Source of the DNA: an uncultured Photobacterium sp.
Lineage (GTDB): Bacteria; Pseudomonadota; Gammaproteobacteria; Enterobacterales; Vibrionaceae
DNA: 64,000 nt
Direction of reading: 5' to 3'
Assembly (NCBI GenBank): GCA_947039005.1
Contig: CAMQXY010000003.1
Span: forward strand, 1-64,000
Positions 8,620-18,373 of this stretch are shown piece after piece. The position numbers and the translations under genes are program-made. The notes under the pieces are model-generated. The model was not told the origin of the DNA, searched no databases, and was given only the letters and a program-made list of their open reading frames with translations. Numbering within the stretch: the stretch's first letter is position 1; each line of letters starts with the position of its first letter.

Positions 8620-9763
8620 CGACGACCTCATTAACAACCTCATTAATAGCAATGGCTAACTGATGAATATCGGTTTCATTATGATTTGCCGTAAGTGTAA
8701 TTCGTAAGCGCGCACTGTGGCGAGGTACTGTCGGTGGACGAATTGCACCGACTTTAATTCCCCGTAGCTGCAATTGATCTGCGATCACCATAGTTTGGCT
8801 ACTATCGCCAATAATAATCGGTTTAATTGGGGTGATCGTCGGCATAAGATCAATATTGCTATCAAGGTGATGATCTAAATCTCCAGACAGAGCCTGTAAT
8901 TTTTCTCGTCGCCAAGATTGCGTTTGAATCAATGAGCAAGCACGACTTAATGCGACCGCTTGGGCTGGTGGCATCGCGGTAGAATAAATATAATGACGGG
9001 CAAATTGTATTAAATATTCGGCAGTATCTTGACTACACAATACTGCTGCGCCCTGTATACCAAAGGCTTTACCAAAAGTTATCACTAATATATCGGCTTT
9101 TATACCTGCTAGATGACAACTCCCTTGCCCTGTATCGCCTAATACACCGCAACCATGCGCATCATCAACCATCAACCAACTTTGATGCAAATCTGTTATT
9201 TGTCGTAATGATGCTAACGGAGAACAATCACCATCCATACTAAAGACACCTTCCGTTACCACTAAAGATGCGGTATCTACTCTCATTTTTATCTTTGAAA
9301 GCTGTTGGTGTAACGCTGCCATATCGTTATGAGCAAAACGTTTCATTTTAGCGGGCGATAACATCCCCGCCTCAATTAAAGAAGCATGATTAAGCTTGTC
9401 TTGATACAAATGATCTTGTGCTTGTAATAACGTAAATAACACGGCTTGATTAGCACTGAAACCACTGTTAAATAACAATGCTCGTTGATAACCCAGCCAT
9501 TCCGTTAATTGTTGTTCTAAATCAGCATGTGGCGGTTGAAAACCTGTGACTAATGGCGAAGCAGTACTGCCTGCGCCATATTTCATCAAGCCTTGCTGCC
9601 AAGCGATGATAATGTCAGGTTCTTGTGCTAACCCAAGATAATCATTACTGGCAAAATTTAACACTTTGGAATTTACGTCAAAACACTGTAACTGCCGATA
9701 AAGACCTTGTTGCTGACGATCTAACAGTGCTTGTTGATGACGTTGATTAAAGAGAGGCATCAT
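8609..9763 (-). CDS. bioF: 8-amino-7-oxononanoate synthase
   Basis: BioF condenses pimeloyl-ACP with alanine, using PLP, to form KAPA. The protein has the fold-type I alpha-oxoamine synthase features: SNDYLGL near the N-terminus, [10 protein letters not shown], the [10 protein letters not shown] segment and the PLP-lysine region [14 protein letters not shown]. Starting at the ATG at 9763 (or the adjacent one at 9760) gives 384 residues, the same as E. coli BioF. Both starts lie within the end of bioB, so translation is probably coupled; no strong ribosome site is seen. Confidence 0.94.
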   Translation of the reverse strand: MMPLFNQRHQQALLDRQQQGLYRQLQCFDVNSKVLNFASNDYLGLAQEPDIIIAWQQGLMKYGAGSTASPLVTGFQPPHADLEQQLTEWLGYQRALLFNSGFSANQAVLFTLLQAQDHLYQDKLNHASLIEAGMLSPAKMKRFAHNDMAALHQQLSKIKMRVDTASLVVTEGVFSMDGDCSPLASLRQITDLHQSWLMVDDAHGCGVLGDTGQGSCHLAGIKADILVITFGKAFGIQGAAVLCSQDTAEYLIQFARHYIYSTAMPPAQAVALSRACSLIQTQSWRREKLQALSGDLDHHLDSNIDLMPTITPIKPIIIGDSSQTMVIADQLQLRGIKVGAIRPPTVPRHSARLRITLTANHNETDIHQLAIAINEVVNEVVDAG

Positions 9764-10799
9764 AAAATATGTCATCTTTTGTTGGGCGTGTAGCAACCCG
9801 TTCTACGACTTTATCTAATAACTCTTGCGCTTGAATATCATCAGGCTTTGCTGCTTGATGTTGGCTATTAATACCCAGTTTGGCAAAAAGTTGCATGTCT
9901 TTATCTTCGCCGGGGTTAGGTGTCGTTAAGAGTTTACAACCATAGAACACTGAATTAGCTCCCGCCATAAAGCACAGCGCTTGCATTTGCTCATTCATAT
10001 CTTCACGACCCGCAGACAGCCTTACCGCTGATTGCGGCATAATGATTCGTGCCACCGCTATAATACGAATAAAATCAAATGGATCGACATCCTCTGCATT
10101 TTCAAGAGGTGTTCCTTTGACTTTTACTAACATATTAATGGGTACACTTTCAGGATGAACTGGCAGATTAGCTAATTCAACCAATAACCCTGCGCGATCT
10201 CGGGCACTTTCACCCATACCAATAATTCCGCCAGAACAAATTTTCATTCCCGCATCACGCACATGCGCTAACGTATCTAATCGGTCTTGATAAGTCCGCG
10301 TGGTAATAATATTGCCGTAATATTCAGGAGAGGTATCGAGGTTATGGTTATAATAATCTAATCCGGCAGTCGCTAAGGTATTTGCCTGATCGGTGGTGAT
10401 CATGCCTAGTGTCATGCATGTTTCTAACCCTAGTTGCTTAACGCCTTGCACCATCTCAAGCAAGTAAGGCATGTCTCTGTCTTTAGGGTTCTTCCATGCC
10501 GCCCCCATACAAAATCGAGTCGCACCAGATTGCTTTGCTTTTATCGCAGCATCCAATACACGCTCAACCTCAAGTAAACGTTCTTTCTCTATATCTGTAC
10601 GATAATGCGCACTTTGAGGGCAATACTTACAATCTTCAGGACAAGCACCTGTTTTAATCGATAATAAGGTGCTGACTTGCACTTGATTGGGGTGATGAAA
10701 TTGACGATGGATTTGCTGGGCTTCAAACACTAAATCCATAAACGGTTTGTTAAATAAAGCCTGTACTTCCTCAACAGTCCAATTACAACGAATATCCAC
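9747..10799 (-). CDS. bioB: Biotin synthase (radical SAM)
   Basis: BioB inserts sulfur into dethiobiotin to make biotin. The radical SAM cluster motif CPEDCKYC (Cys53, Cys57, Cys60) is intact. Other conserved stretches are [21 protein letters not shown] and the cluster-ligand region VRLSAGRE. The 350-residue length fits the family (E. coli 346). The start is GTG at 10799 with a GAGGG site. It is the first gene of the operon and is transcribed from the BirA-controlled region shared with bioA. Confidence 0.97.
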   Translation of the reverse strand: MDIRCNWTVEEVQALFNKPFMDLVFEAQQIHRQFHHPNQVQVSTLLSIKTGACPEDCKYCPQSAHYRTDIEKERLLEVERVLDAAIKAKQSGATRFCMGAAWKNPKDRDMPYLLEMVQGVKQLGLETCMTLGMITTDQANTLATAGLDYYNHNLDTSPEYYGNIITTRTYQDRLDTLAHVRDAGMKICSGGIIGMGESARDRAGLLVELANLPVHPESVPINMLVKVKGTPLENAEDVDPFDFIRIIAVARIIMPQSAVRLSAGREDMNEQMQALCFMAGANSVFYGCKLLTTPNPGEDKDMQLFAKLGINSQHQAAKPDDIQAQELLDKVVERVATRPTKDDIFYDASL

Positions 10800-10945
10800 A
10801 AAGCTACCCTCTTTTTATTATTTATTATCCAATAATCAATACATTGCAATCGTGTGTAATAACGATATAGAGCCACAATTACACTCACAGCCAATTGTAT
10901 GCAAAACAACCAATCAGACATTTCCCCGTCTTTTAGTTGTTGGCT

Positions 10946-10973
10946 AGTCTACTAAGAGCACGTAAACTGTCAA
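10946..10973 (-). promoter_or_regulatory. bioB promoter
   Basis: On the minus strand a perfect TTGACA box (10968-10973) is followed after 16 nt by TAGACT (10946-10951). The -35 box lies inside the left half of the BirA operator, so bound repressor would block RNA polymerase. The leader to bioB would be about 140 nt. Confidence 0.65.
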
Positions 10974-10999
10974 CCTTGAATTACATAATAGGTTTACAA
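10967..10999. promoter_or_regulatory. BirA operator (bioA/bioB control site)
   Basis: The right half GGTTTACAA (10991-10999) is a perfect match to the known BirA half-site. The left half CTGTCAACC (10967-10975) matches the inverse TTGTAAACC at seven of nine positions, and the 15-nt spacer is normal. The site lies between the divergent bioB and bioA genes, as in E. coli, where biotinyl-AMP-bound BirA represses both. It ends 2 bp before the proposed bioA start codon. Confidence 0.85.
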
Positions 11000-11001
11000 C
11001 T

Positions 11002-12282
11002 GTGCAAAAAGAAACCTCTATTGATATTGATTTTGACCAACGTCATATTTGGCATCCTTACACATCAACCATAGCGCCATTACCTTGCTATCCAGTCACT
11101 AAGGCAACTGGCGTATATCTAACGCTTGAAGACGGCACCCAATTAATTGATGGTATGTCTTCATGGTGGTCAGCAATTCACGGTTATAACCATCCACAGC
11201 TAACGGCAGCTGCAAAAGTACAATTAGATAAAATGTCACATGTAATGTTCGGAGGTATCACCCATCAACCAGCGGTCGAGCTCTGTAAAAAATTAGTGGC
11301 AATAACACCTCAAGGGTTAGATACGGTTTTTCTTGCTGATTCAGGATCCGTTGCCGTTGAAGTTGCCTTAAAAATGGCATTGCAATACTGGCACGCAAAA
11401 GGTGAACCTAGAGCTAAGTTTTTAACGCTAAGTCATGGCTATCATGGTGATACCTTTGCCGCGATGTCCGTTACCGATCCCGATAACTCCATGCACAGTA
11501 TTTATAAAGGTTTTTTACCTGAACATATTTTTGCCGATTCACCCCAATGTAATTTCTGGGATGAATGGAATGAAAATGATATTACTGATTTTTCAAACAA
11601 ATTAGCCCAACACCACCAGCACGTTGCAGCAGTTATTTTAGAGCCTATTGTTCAAGGTGCGGGAGGAATGCGTTTATATCATCCAACCTATTTACGCCGA
11701 GTACGCGAATTATGTGATCATTATGGGGTGTTATTAATTGCAGATGAAATAGCGACTGGATTTGGACGTACTGGAAAATTATTTGCGTGCGAGCATGCCA
11801 ATATTAGCCCCGATATTATGTGTATTGGTAAGGCACTAACAGGCGGTTATATGACATTATCCGCAGTCATCACTCATAAACATATTGCCAATACCGTATG
11901 CAGTGGTGAAGCTGGATGCTTTATGCATGGCCCTACATTTATGGGAAATCCCCTCGCCTGTGCCGTTGCTAATGCTAATCTCGCTATATTAGAACAAAAT
12001 CAATGGCAACAACAAGTTGCATCAATTGAAGAACAGTTAGCGAATGAGTTACCTCCCATTGCAGCACTCGATCAAGTCAAGCAAGTACGCTGGTTAGGTG
12101 CTATAGGGGTAATTGAATTGCATCAAGCGGTAAATATGGCTGAAATACAACAAGCTTTTGTTAATGCTGGTGTATGGATCCGTCCTTTTGGTCGATTAAT
12201 TTATATTATGCCACCCTATATTATTACGTCTGCTCAGCTATCATGTTTAACTCAAGCAATATATCAAATCTTAAACACATAA
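11002..12282 (+). CDS. bioA: Adenosylmethionine-8-amino-7-oxononanoate aminotransferase
   Basis: BioA transfers an amino group from SAM to KAPA, giving diaminopelargonate. The 426-residue class III aminotransferase has FDQRHIWHPYTS at the N-terminus, DGMSSWWSAIHGYNHP, the LIADEIATGFGRTG segment with the PLP-binding Asp, and the catalytic lysine in GKALTGGYM. The start is GTG at 11002; no other start preserves the conserved N-terminus. The ribosome site is weak and overlaps the BirA operator. It is monocistronic and divergent from bioBFCD. Confidence 0.95.
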   Translation: MQKETSIDIDFDQRHIWHPYTSTIAPLPCYPVTKATGVYLTLEDGTQLIDGMSSWWSAIHGYNHPQLTAAAKVQLDKMSHVMFGGITHQPAVELCKKLVAITPQGLDTVFLADSGSVAVEVALKMALQYWHAKGEPRAKFLTLSHGYHGDTFAAMSVTDPDNSMHSIYKGFLPEHIFADSPQCNFWDEWNENDITDFSNKLAQHHQHVAAVILEPIVQGAGGMRLYHPTYLRRVRELCDHYGVLLIADEIATGFGRTGKLFACEHANISPDIMCIGKALTGGYMTLSAVITHKHIANTVCSGEAGCFMHGPTFMGNPLACAVANANLAILEQNQWQQQVASIEEQLANELPPIAALDQVKQVRWLGAIGVIELHQAVNMAEIQQAFVNAGVWIRPFGRLIYIMPPYIITSAQLSCLTQAIYQILNT

Positions 12283-12325
12283 TGCTGTCCGACTAAGCAG
12301 CCTTTTATTTTACCTTAGTATCATA

Positions 12326-12355
12326 AAGCAGACATTGTTCTATTTTAGTCTGCTT
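12326..12355. repeat. Inverted repeat downstream of bioA
   Basis: A perfect 8-bp inverted repeat (AAGCAGAC with GTCTGCTT) has a 14-nt loop. A shorter GCTG/CAGC stem (12284-12301) followed by a T-rich stretch precedes it. Together they may end bioA transcription. Neither has a textbook T-run directly after a long stem, so the role is uncertain. Confidence 0.45.
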
Positions 12356-12454
12356 ATACTGATTAAAGGTGCCCGACCAACATAACAATAATGATAATCA
12401 TACATCGAGCGACTATTTACTTATGATCAAAATCCATTAGCTAGGGTTATCATT

Positions 12455-13018
12455 ATGCAATTACCACTTTTCCCACTTGATATTTACTTACTACCCAATG
12501 GTATTTGCAAATTACGGATCTATGAACAACGTTATATACGATTAGTCAAACTCGCTACCACCAATCATCATGGCTTTGGGCTATGCATGAAAATTGATAA
12601 TAATCTTTGCCATTTTGGCACTCGCGCCATTATCACTGATTTTGATCCCCTACCCGATGGCTTTATGAGTATTACTATTCAAGGCGTTGAAATGTTCTTA
12701 ATTAATAACCATTGGCAAGATAATGATGCCCTTTACATTGGTGATACCTCTCCAGTTCCCAACTGGCATAGCAAAGATATTAACTTTATCGATCAAGATA
12801 TTTCAGATAATTTAAAACAGCTGTTCCAACAACATCCCGATCATGCTCGTTATTACCCAGAACCAAAATTTGATGACATTACATGGGTATGCCAACGTTG
12901 GCTTGAAATATTGCCTTTAGAGGTCAATCAAAAGCAATGGTTTATGAGCCGCAATGATTGCACCGCCGCATTGTCTTTTCTTCATACCGTAATCAATAAT
13001 AATTCCAGCCTGAAATAA
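12455..13018 (+). CDS. Lon N-terminal domain (LonN) family protein
   Basis: A 187-residue protein. It starts with the family signature LPLFPLDIYLLPNGICKLRIYEQRYIRLVK, shortened here to QLPLFPLDIYLLPNG and RIYEQRYIRLV, followed by GFGLCM. This matches the substrate-binding N-domain of Lon protease (PF02190) without the AAA or peptidase parts. Such stand-alone proteins are common in Vibrionaceae; their role is unknown, perhaps substrate recognition. The gene is alone, with a terminator downstream. Confidence 0.85.
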   Translation: MQLPLFPLDIYLLPNGICKLRIYEQRYIRLVKLATTNHHGFGLCMKIDNNLCHFGTRAIITDFDPLPDGFMSITIQGVEMFLINNHWQDNDALYIGDTSPVPNWHSKDINFIDQDISDNLKQLFQQHPDHARYYPEPKFDDITWVCQRWLEILPLEVNQKQWFMSRNDCTAALSFLHTVINNNSSLK

Positions 13019-13057
13019 GGTTCATTTTTCTACAATTACATCGTGACAGCATGAATA

Positions 13058-13095
13058 AATCACTCTCAACTTATGAGTGATTATTTGTTATTTTT
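13058..13095 (+). terminator. Terminator of the LonN-domain gene
   Basis: An 8-bp stem (AATCACTC with GAGTGATT, 13058-13065 and 13075-13082) has a 9-nt loop and is followed by a T-rich stretch. It lies 40 bp after the stop codon. Confidence 0.7.
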
Positions 13096-13643
13096 AATAG
13101 AAAATGACATTCAACCATAAAATAGTATTAATATGTTATTATTTACTTCATTTCATATATTTCATGCTTACCAAATAATGTTTATTATATTTCAATTAAC
13201 CACATTAAATGCATTATTAGTCGTATTAATTCCATTATTCACGCTTAAATAATCACTGTATTGATAACCATTACTATTGGCGATTAATAAAAGATATATC
13301 ATTTAAAATAAACACCTAAAATATTAGCTTATGTATGCAAATATATTGTTTCCAATAATGCTACAATCATCTTATACCCGCATTTAAAAACAAATCACAA
13401 CCTATTGATTATTATAATATAACAAAAAAAACGATGCTTATTGAATTTATATTCACATCACATTTAATCAATAAGTATGATAAATGCAAAAAAAAAATAG
13501 ATAGAAAGTTTCTTTTTCCTGCCTACAATAATCTCCCCACTGAGATAATCAGTAAAAAAAATACTATTCACATAGTAATAATAAATAAAAACAATACTCG
13601 TCGATTTAAACACGGAATAAGACGACTCAGGTAGGGGAAAAAT
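13096..13643 (+). other. AT-rich region upstream of the lactate permease gene
   Basis: About 550 bp without a supported gene. A 66-codon frame (13434-13634) is low-complexity, lysine- and isoleucine-rich, and judged spurious. The stretch should hold the lldP promoter and operator. I could not identify a convincing operator. A strong AGGGG ribosome site lies just before the lldP ATG. Confidence 0.45.
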
Positions 13644-15227
13644 ATGCTTAATCTAGCTATATCGGTCATTCCAATTTTATTATTAATTTGGATGATGACA
13701 AAAAAGAAATCATTACCATCACACATTGCTTTACCTTTAACTGCATTAATTATTGGTATTTTGCAATTAATTTATTTTGGTACTAATGGCCGTTTATTAG
13801 CAGCAAATATTATCTCTGGCTCTTTATCAGCACTTACACCTATTTCTATTATTGCTGGTGCGATCTTATTAAATCGCACCCTCTCAGTTTCAGGCTGTGA
13901 AGATGTCATTAAACAATGGTTAGAAGGTATCAGTAAAAACCAGATTGGTCAGTTAATGATCATTGGCTGGGCATTTGCTTTTATGATTGAAGGAGCATCA
14001 GGATTTGGTACGCCTGCAGCGATCGCGGCTCCAATACTGGTTGGATTAGGTTTTAATCCATTACGGGTCGCCATGTTAGCGTTAGTCATGAACTCCGTAC
14101 CGGTTTCTTTTGGTGCCGTTGGTACGCCAACATGGTTTGGATTTGGTAACTTAGGCTTATCTGATGCAGAACTACTTCATGTAGGTAGCTTATCCGCCAT
14201 CATGCATACTGTTGCGGCGATTATCATTCCTGTTATTGCGTTAAAATTTATTGTTAGCTGGCAACAAATTCGTCGTAACATCATTTTTATTCAGCTAAGT
14301 ATTTGGTCATGCACGCTACCTTATGTGTGGTTAGCACAATGGAACTATGAGTTCCCTGCCCTTATTGGTGGTGCGATTGGCCTAACGTTATCAATAATTT
14401 TTGCTCGCTATAACATTGGCTTAGAAAAAAAAGAAACAACGACAACCGAAAACACTGCCAGTCCTTTAACATTCTGGCAAGTATTTAAAGCGATGGCACC
14501 GACGCTATTATTGATTGTTATTTTAATTGTGACTCGTATTAAACAATTAGGGCTAAAAGGCATGCTAAATGATGCAACACCAATGTGGGATATCCACTTA
14601 GGTTTTGCCAACTTGCATATTAGCCAAGCGTTAATTATTCACATTAATCAAATTTTAGGTACCGATACAGCGTGGGCATACAAAACACTGTATGTCCCTG
14701 CATTAATTCCATTTTTCTTGGTTGTTTTTGTGTCGATACCTTTTTTAAAAATGAGCCGACACCAAGTAACAGCGGTATTTAGCGATACAGCATCACGCAT
14801 AAAAACCCCCTTTATCGCCCTTGTTGGTGCGTTAATTATGGTGAAATTTATGATGATTGGCGGCGATCACTCTCCAATCATGACCACAGGTAACGCGTTT
14901 GCACATTTATTGGGTAAAAATTGGCAATACTGTGCCGCTTATCTTGGTGCGCTTGGTGCCTTTTTCTCAGGCTCAGCAACCGTATCTAACCTCACTTTTG
15001 GTGCAATTCAACAAAGTATTGCCCATACCGTAGGTTTACCTGAAACCATCATTCTAGCCTTGCAATCTGTTGGCGGTGCGATGGGTAATATGGTGTGTAT
15101 TAATAATATTATCGCAGTATCAGCGATACTTGGTATTGCTAATAAAGAAGGCTACATCATTAAACGTACGGTTATTCCAATGGCTTTATATGGCGTAATT
15201 GTCGCTATCGTGAGTACTTTTCTTTAA
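13644..15227 (+). CDS. lldP: L-lactate permease family transporter
   Basis: A 527-residue polytopic membrane protein of the LctP family (PF02652) that imports lactate, probably by proton symport. The diagnostic stretches are the EGASGFGTPAAIAAPILVGLGF segment (given here as GASGFGTPAAIAAPIL), VPVSFGAVGTPTWFGF and, near the end, GSATVSNLTFGAIQ. It has about 12-14 membrane segments, slightly shorter than E. coli LldP (551). The ATG has an AGGGG site. It lies 99 bp before lutA in the same direction, which supports lactate as the substrate. Glycolate uptake is possible for the family. Confidence 0.9.
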   Translation: MLNLAISVIPILLLIWMMTKKKSLPSHIALPLTALIIGILQLIYFGTNGRLLAANIISGSLSALTPISIIAGAILLNRTLSVSGCEDVIKQWLEGISKNQIGQLMIIGWAFAFMIEGASGFGTPAAIAAPILVGLGFNPLRVAMLALVMNSVPVSFGAVGTPTWFGFGNLGLSDAELLHVGSLSAIMHTVAAIIIPVIALKFIVSWQQIRRNIIFIQLSIWSCTLPYVWLAQWNYEFPALIGGAIGLTLSIIFARYNIGLEKKETTTTENTASPLTFWQVFKAMAPTLLLIVILIVTRIKQLGLKGMLNDATPMWDIHLGFANLHISQALIIHINQILGTDTAWAYKTLYVPALIPFFLVVFVSIPFLKMSRHQVTAVFSDTASRIKTPFIALVGALIMVKFMMIGGDHSPIMTTGNAFAHLLGKNWQYCAAYLGALGAFFSGSATVSNLTFGAIQQSIAHTVGLPETIILALQSVGGAMGNMVCINNIIAVSAILGIANKEGYIIKRTVIPMALYGVIVAIVSTFL

Positions 15228-15244
15228 TCGTTTAACAAAATATC

Positions 15245-15275
15245 GGTTTGCACATTATAAATTAACGTGCAAACC
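15245..15275. repeat. Inverted repeat between lldP and lutA
   Basis: A perfect 9-bp inverted repeat (GGTTTGCAC with GTGCAAACC) surrounds a 13-nt AT-rich spacer. It lies 17 bp after the lldP stop. No T-run follows. It could be an operator or an mRNA hairpin that separates expression of permease and oxidase genes. Confidence 0.5.
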
Positions 15276-15326
15276 AACAGCATAATATGAATATATCAGG
15301 CGCCTTTACGCCACTGGAGCAATAAA

Positions 15327-16046
15327 ATGAAGGTAAACTTTTTTGTCACTTGTCTTGGCGATACCGTAAAAGCAGACGTTGCTAAAAAAACGGTACAACT
15401 GCTTGAGCAGCTAAAATGTGAAGTGATTTTTCCTGAACGCCAAGGTTGTTGTGGTCAACCTGCTTTAAATAGTGGTTACATCGAAAAAAGTAAACCTGCG
15501 ATGAAAAGCATGATCGAGGCCTTTGAGATTAACGATTACCCTATTGTGACACCAGCAGGTTCATGCGCAGCATCAGTCAAAAAATATCCGCATTATTTAG
15601 AAGATGAGCCTGAATGGGCGGCACGCGCGCAAAAAGTCGCTGACCGCTTATTTGAGTTAACTCAATTTGTCGTTCGCCAATTAGGTGTAGAAAACGTTGG
15701 CGCTCGTCTTAAAGGTAAAGGGGTTTACCATCCGTCGTGCAGCCTTATCCGTAAATTAGGTGTGCGTGAAGAGCCACTTATCTTACTAAATAACGTTGAA
15801 GGTCTTGAACTATTACCGATTGATAACCAAGAAACCTGTTGTGGTTTTGGTGGTACTTTTTCCGTCAAAATGTCTGAAATTTCAGGCGAAATGGTAACAG
15901 AAAAAGTACAACACATTAGCGCTGTAAAACCAGATTTCTTAATTGGTGCCGATATTAGTTGTTTATTAAATATTGGTGGTCGTATTAGCCGTGAAGGCCA
16001 ACCTATTAAAGTGATGCACATTGTTGATGTGCTGATGAGTCGCTAA
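15327..16046 (+). CDS. lldE: L-lactate utilization Fe-S protein LutA/LldE
   Basis: A 239-residue protein with two CCG cysteine-rich domains: CCGQPALNSGY from residue 41, and the second around ETCCGFGGTFSVK. Together with the next two genes it forms the LutABC/LldEFG complex, a flavin-independent membrane-associated L-lactate dehydrogenase that makes pyruvate (established in Bacillus and Shewanella). A GGAGCAATAAA stretch precedes the ATG. Only 12 bp separate it from lldF, so the three genes form an operon behind the permease. Confidence 0.93.
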   Translation: MKVNFFVTCLGDTVKADVAKKTVQLLEQLKCEVIFPERQGCCGQPALNSGYIEKSKPAMKSMIEAFEINDYPIVTPAGSCAASVKKYPHYLEDEPEWAARAQKVADRLFELTQFVVRQLGVENVGARLKGKGVYHPSCSLIRKLGVREEPLILLNNVEGLELLPIDNQETCCGFGGTFSVKMSEISGEMVTEKVQHISAVKPDFLIGADISCLLNIGGRISREGQPIKVMHIVDVLMSR

Positions 16047-16058
16047 GAGGTCATTATT

Positions 16059-17474
16059 ATGTCAATGAAAACCAGCAACGTTAAATTTAAAGATCGTATT
16101 CATCTCAAAATGAAAGACGAATCAATGCGTGCCGCCGTTGCCAACGCACAAGAAAGAATGTTTAAAAGCCGCGCTGTTGCTGCTGAAAAACTCGGTAACT
16201 GGGAAGAGTGGCGTGAAATGGGCATGGATATTCGTAACCATGTGCTTGAAAATCTTGATTACTACTTATTACAACTTAGTGAAAATGTAGAAAAAAATGG
16301 TGGTCATGTTTTCTTCGCCTCAACAGCAGAAGATGCAACTAATTACATCGAAACCATTGTTAAGAAAAAGAACGCTAAAAAAATCGTAAAATCTAAATCA
16401 ATGGTGACCGAAGAAATCGGCATGAACCAGATGATTCTACGTAATAATTGCGAGATCATCGAAACCGATTTAGGTGAATATATTCTACAAGTCGATGATT
16501 GTGATGCACCATCGCACATTGTTGTGCCGGCACTACACAAAAATCGTACCCAAATCCGCGAAGTGTTCAAAGAAAAGCTCGGTTATGAAGGTTCATCTGA
16601 TCCTGAAGCCATGACCCGTTTTGTCCGTGAGCATATTCGTCATGATTTCCTCGAAGCAGAAATCGGTATTACAGGTTGTAACTTTGCGATTGCAGAATCA
16701 GGCACAGTAACGCTAGTGACTAACGAAGGTAACGCGCGTCTTGCCACCAGCTTGCCAAAAACACATATCGCCGTCATGGGTATGGAACGTATTGTTCCTA
16801 CTTTTGAAGAGTTTGATATTGTTGCGAGCCTATTATGTCGCAGTGCTGTTGGTCTACCGTTAACCGGTTATGTCACCGCGCTAACAGGTCCACGTGAAGA
16901 TGATAATTGTGATGGTCCAGAAGAGTTCCACCTTGTTATTGTTGATAACGGTCGTTCAAAAATTCTAGGCTCAGAGTTCCGCCCTATTCTACGTTGTATT
17001 CGCTGTGCAGCTTGCGTTAATACCTGTCCTGCATACCGTCATATTGGTGGTCAATCTTACGGTTCAATCTATTCAGGTCCAATAGGTGCAGTGCTATCAC
17101 CACTACTTGGTGGTTACAAGGACTTCAAAGACTTACCTAACGCTTGTAGCTTATGTCGCGCTTGCCATGACGTTTGCCCAGTGAAAATCCCACTGTCTGA
17201 TTTATTGCTAAAACACCGCCAAATTATGGGTGAAGAAAAAATCACGGCACCTGCAGAACGCGCAGCAATCACAGGTTTTAACTTTGTTAACTCTCACCCA
17301 TTCATCTGGGATAAGACAGTTAAAATGGGCGCTATCATGGCAGGAAAACTGATTAAAGATGGCAAGCTACCCTTTAAAGTGGGTTTACTTAATGCATGGA
17401 CACAAACTCGTGATTTACCAGCACCAACAGGTCAATCATTCCGTAGCTGGTTCAAAAACAGAGATGACAAATAA
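16059..17474 (+). CDS. lldF: L-lactate utilization Fe-S protein LutB/LldF
   Basis: A 471-residue protein. The N-terminal two thirds is the LUD domain (for example [20 protein letters not shown]). The C-terminal third has two 4Fe-4S motifs, [12 protein letters not shown] and [12 protein letters not shown], typical of electron-transfer ferredoxin-like domains. This is the central subunit of the lactate oxidase complex and should hand electrons toward the quinone pool. It sits between lldE and lldG with 12- and 11-bp gaps. Confidence 0.94.
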   Translation: MSMKTSNVKFKDRIHLKMKDESMRAAVANAQERMFKSRAVAAEKLGNWEEWREMGMDIRNHVLENLDYYLLQLSENVEKNGGHVFFASTAEDATNYIETIVKKKNAKKIVKSKSMVTEEIGMNQMILRNNCEIIETDLGEYILQVDDCDAPSHIVVPALHKNRTQIREVFKEKLGYEGSSDPEAMTRFVREHIRHDFLEAEIGITGCNFAIAESGTVTLVTNEGNARLATSLPKTHIAVMGMERIVPTFEEFDIVASLLCRSAVGLPLTGYVTALTGPREDDNCDGPEEFHLVIVDNGRSKILGSEFRPILRCIRCAACVNTCPAYRHIGGQSYGSIYSGPIGAVLSPLLGGYKDFKDLPNACSLCRACHDVCPVKIPLSDLLLKHRQIMGEEKITAPAERAAITGFNFVNSHPFIWDKTVKMGAIMAGKLIKDGKLPFKVGLLNAWTQTRDLPAPTGQSFRSWFKNRDDK

Positions 17475-17485
17475 GGGGCTTCCGC

Positions 17486-18229
17486 ATGTCAGAGCAACGC
17501 ATTTTTAACCGCGATAGTTTCCTTGATAATATCGCAAAACAACTGGGTCGAGATCGCATTACGACACCTGTAGCACGCCCAAACTTAAAATATAACTGCC
17601 ACAAAGACGTCTTTGCTGATAAAAGCCAAGATGAATTAAAAACCATTTTAGTAGACTACACAAAAACAGCATTAGCCTCTCAAGCGATTGTTACAACGAA
17701 AGATAAGCTCACTGAAACACTACGTAATGTATGTTTCCATTATTGCACTGATGATGGTGAAGGTCTAAATCCTATCGGTGAAACCATCTTTACGGCAGAT
17801 AATCGTCTGTTAGATATTGTAAACCCGAAAGATTTAGCTGAAAAACAGCATGGTGTCTATATTTGGGATCATAGCGCTGGTTACGAGGCAAATATTGCGG
17901 TTGCGGAACGGGCTAAAGTCGGCGTAGTATTTGCCGAACAGGCATTAGCTGAATCAGGCACAATGGTACTTTACAGCCAAGCAGCACAAGGTCGAGCTGT
18001 CAGTTTGCTCCCTGAAGCGTCTGTTTTTATTGTACCTAAAAGTAATATCGTCCCTCGTTTAACTCAAGCGACAGCGTTATTACATCAAAAAGCACAGAAT
18101 GGTGAACGTATTCCATCATGTGTAAACTTTATTTCAGGTCCTAGTTCGACAGCAGATATCGAGCTGATCAAGGTTGTTGGTGTGCATGGGCCCGTCTTTG
18201 CCACCTACATCATTATTGATGATATGTAG
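17486..18229 (+). CDS. lldG: L-lactate utilization protein LutC/LldG
   Basis: A 247-residue LUD-domain protein (YkgG/LutC family) with the typical stretch GVVFAEQALAESGTMVLYS and RAVSLLPEASVFIVP. It lacks Fe-S motifs and completes the LutABC complex for lactate oxidation. The ATG follows an AAGGGGC ribosome site 11 bp after lldF. It is the last gene of the operon, closed by a strong terminator. Confidence 0.92.
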   Translation: MSEQRIFNRDSFLDNIAKQLGRDRITTPVARPNLKYNCHKDVFADKSQDELKTILVDYTKTALASQAIVTTKDKLTETLRNVCFHYCTDDGEGLNPIGETIFTADNRLLDIVNPKDLAEKQHGVYIWDHSAGYEANIAVAERAKVGVVFAEQALAESGTMVLYSQAAQGRAVSLLPEASVFIVPKSNIVPRLTQATALLHQKAQNGERIPSCVNFISGPSSTADIELIKVVGVHGPVFATYIIIDDM

Positions 18230-18300
18230 TTTTACCTATCACCAATAGTGATAAGCAAACTAGCAGGATGCTAGTGGTTAAGCACTCAAACGGGAATATG

Positions 18301-18332
18301 AAAAAACGCAGTTATCGGACTGCGTTTTTTTT
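18301..18332 (+). terminator. Terminator of the lldP-lldEFG operon
   Basis: A stem of at least 8 bp (AACGCAGT with ACTGCGTT) has a 6-nt loop and eight T residues. It lies about 70 bp after lldG. A smaller hairpin (ACTAGC/GCTAGT near 18258-18274) precedes it. Confidence 0.9.
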
Positions 18333-18373
18333 CGCGTATAATTCCGCAATACACCAACTCTTGGAATATTTAC

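Noticed and set aside
10730..10921. 63-codon frame across the bioB leader
   Set aside because: It overlaps the start of bioB and its leader out of frame and has no family features.
12284..12310. Short GCTG/CAGC hairpin right after bioA as a terminator
   Set aside because: The stem is only four GC-rich pairs, so it is noted with the later repeat rather than listed as a separate terminator.
13434..13634. 66-codon frame upstream of lldP
   Set aside because: Lysine/isoleucine-rich low-complexity translation in AT-rich DNA; the good ribosome site belongs to lldP downstream.
18258..18274. ACTAGC/GCTAGT hairpin after lldG as an attenuator
   Set aside because: It lies past the stop codon and just before a strong terminator; a separate role is not supported.
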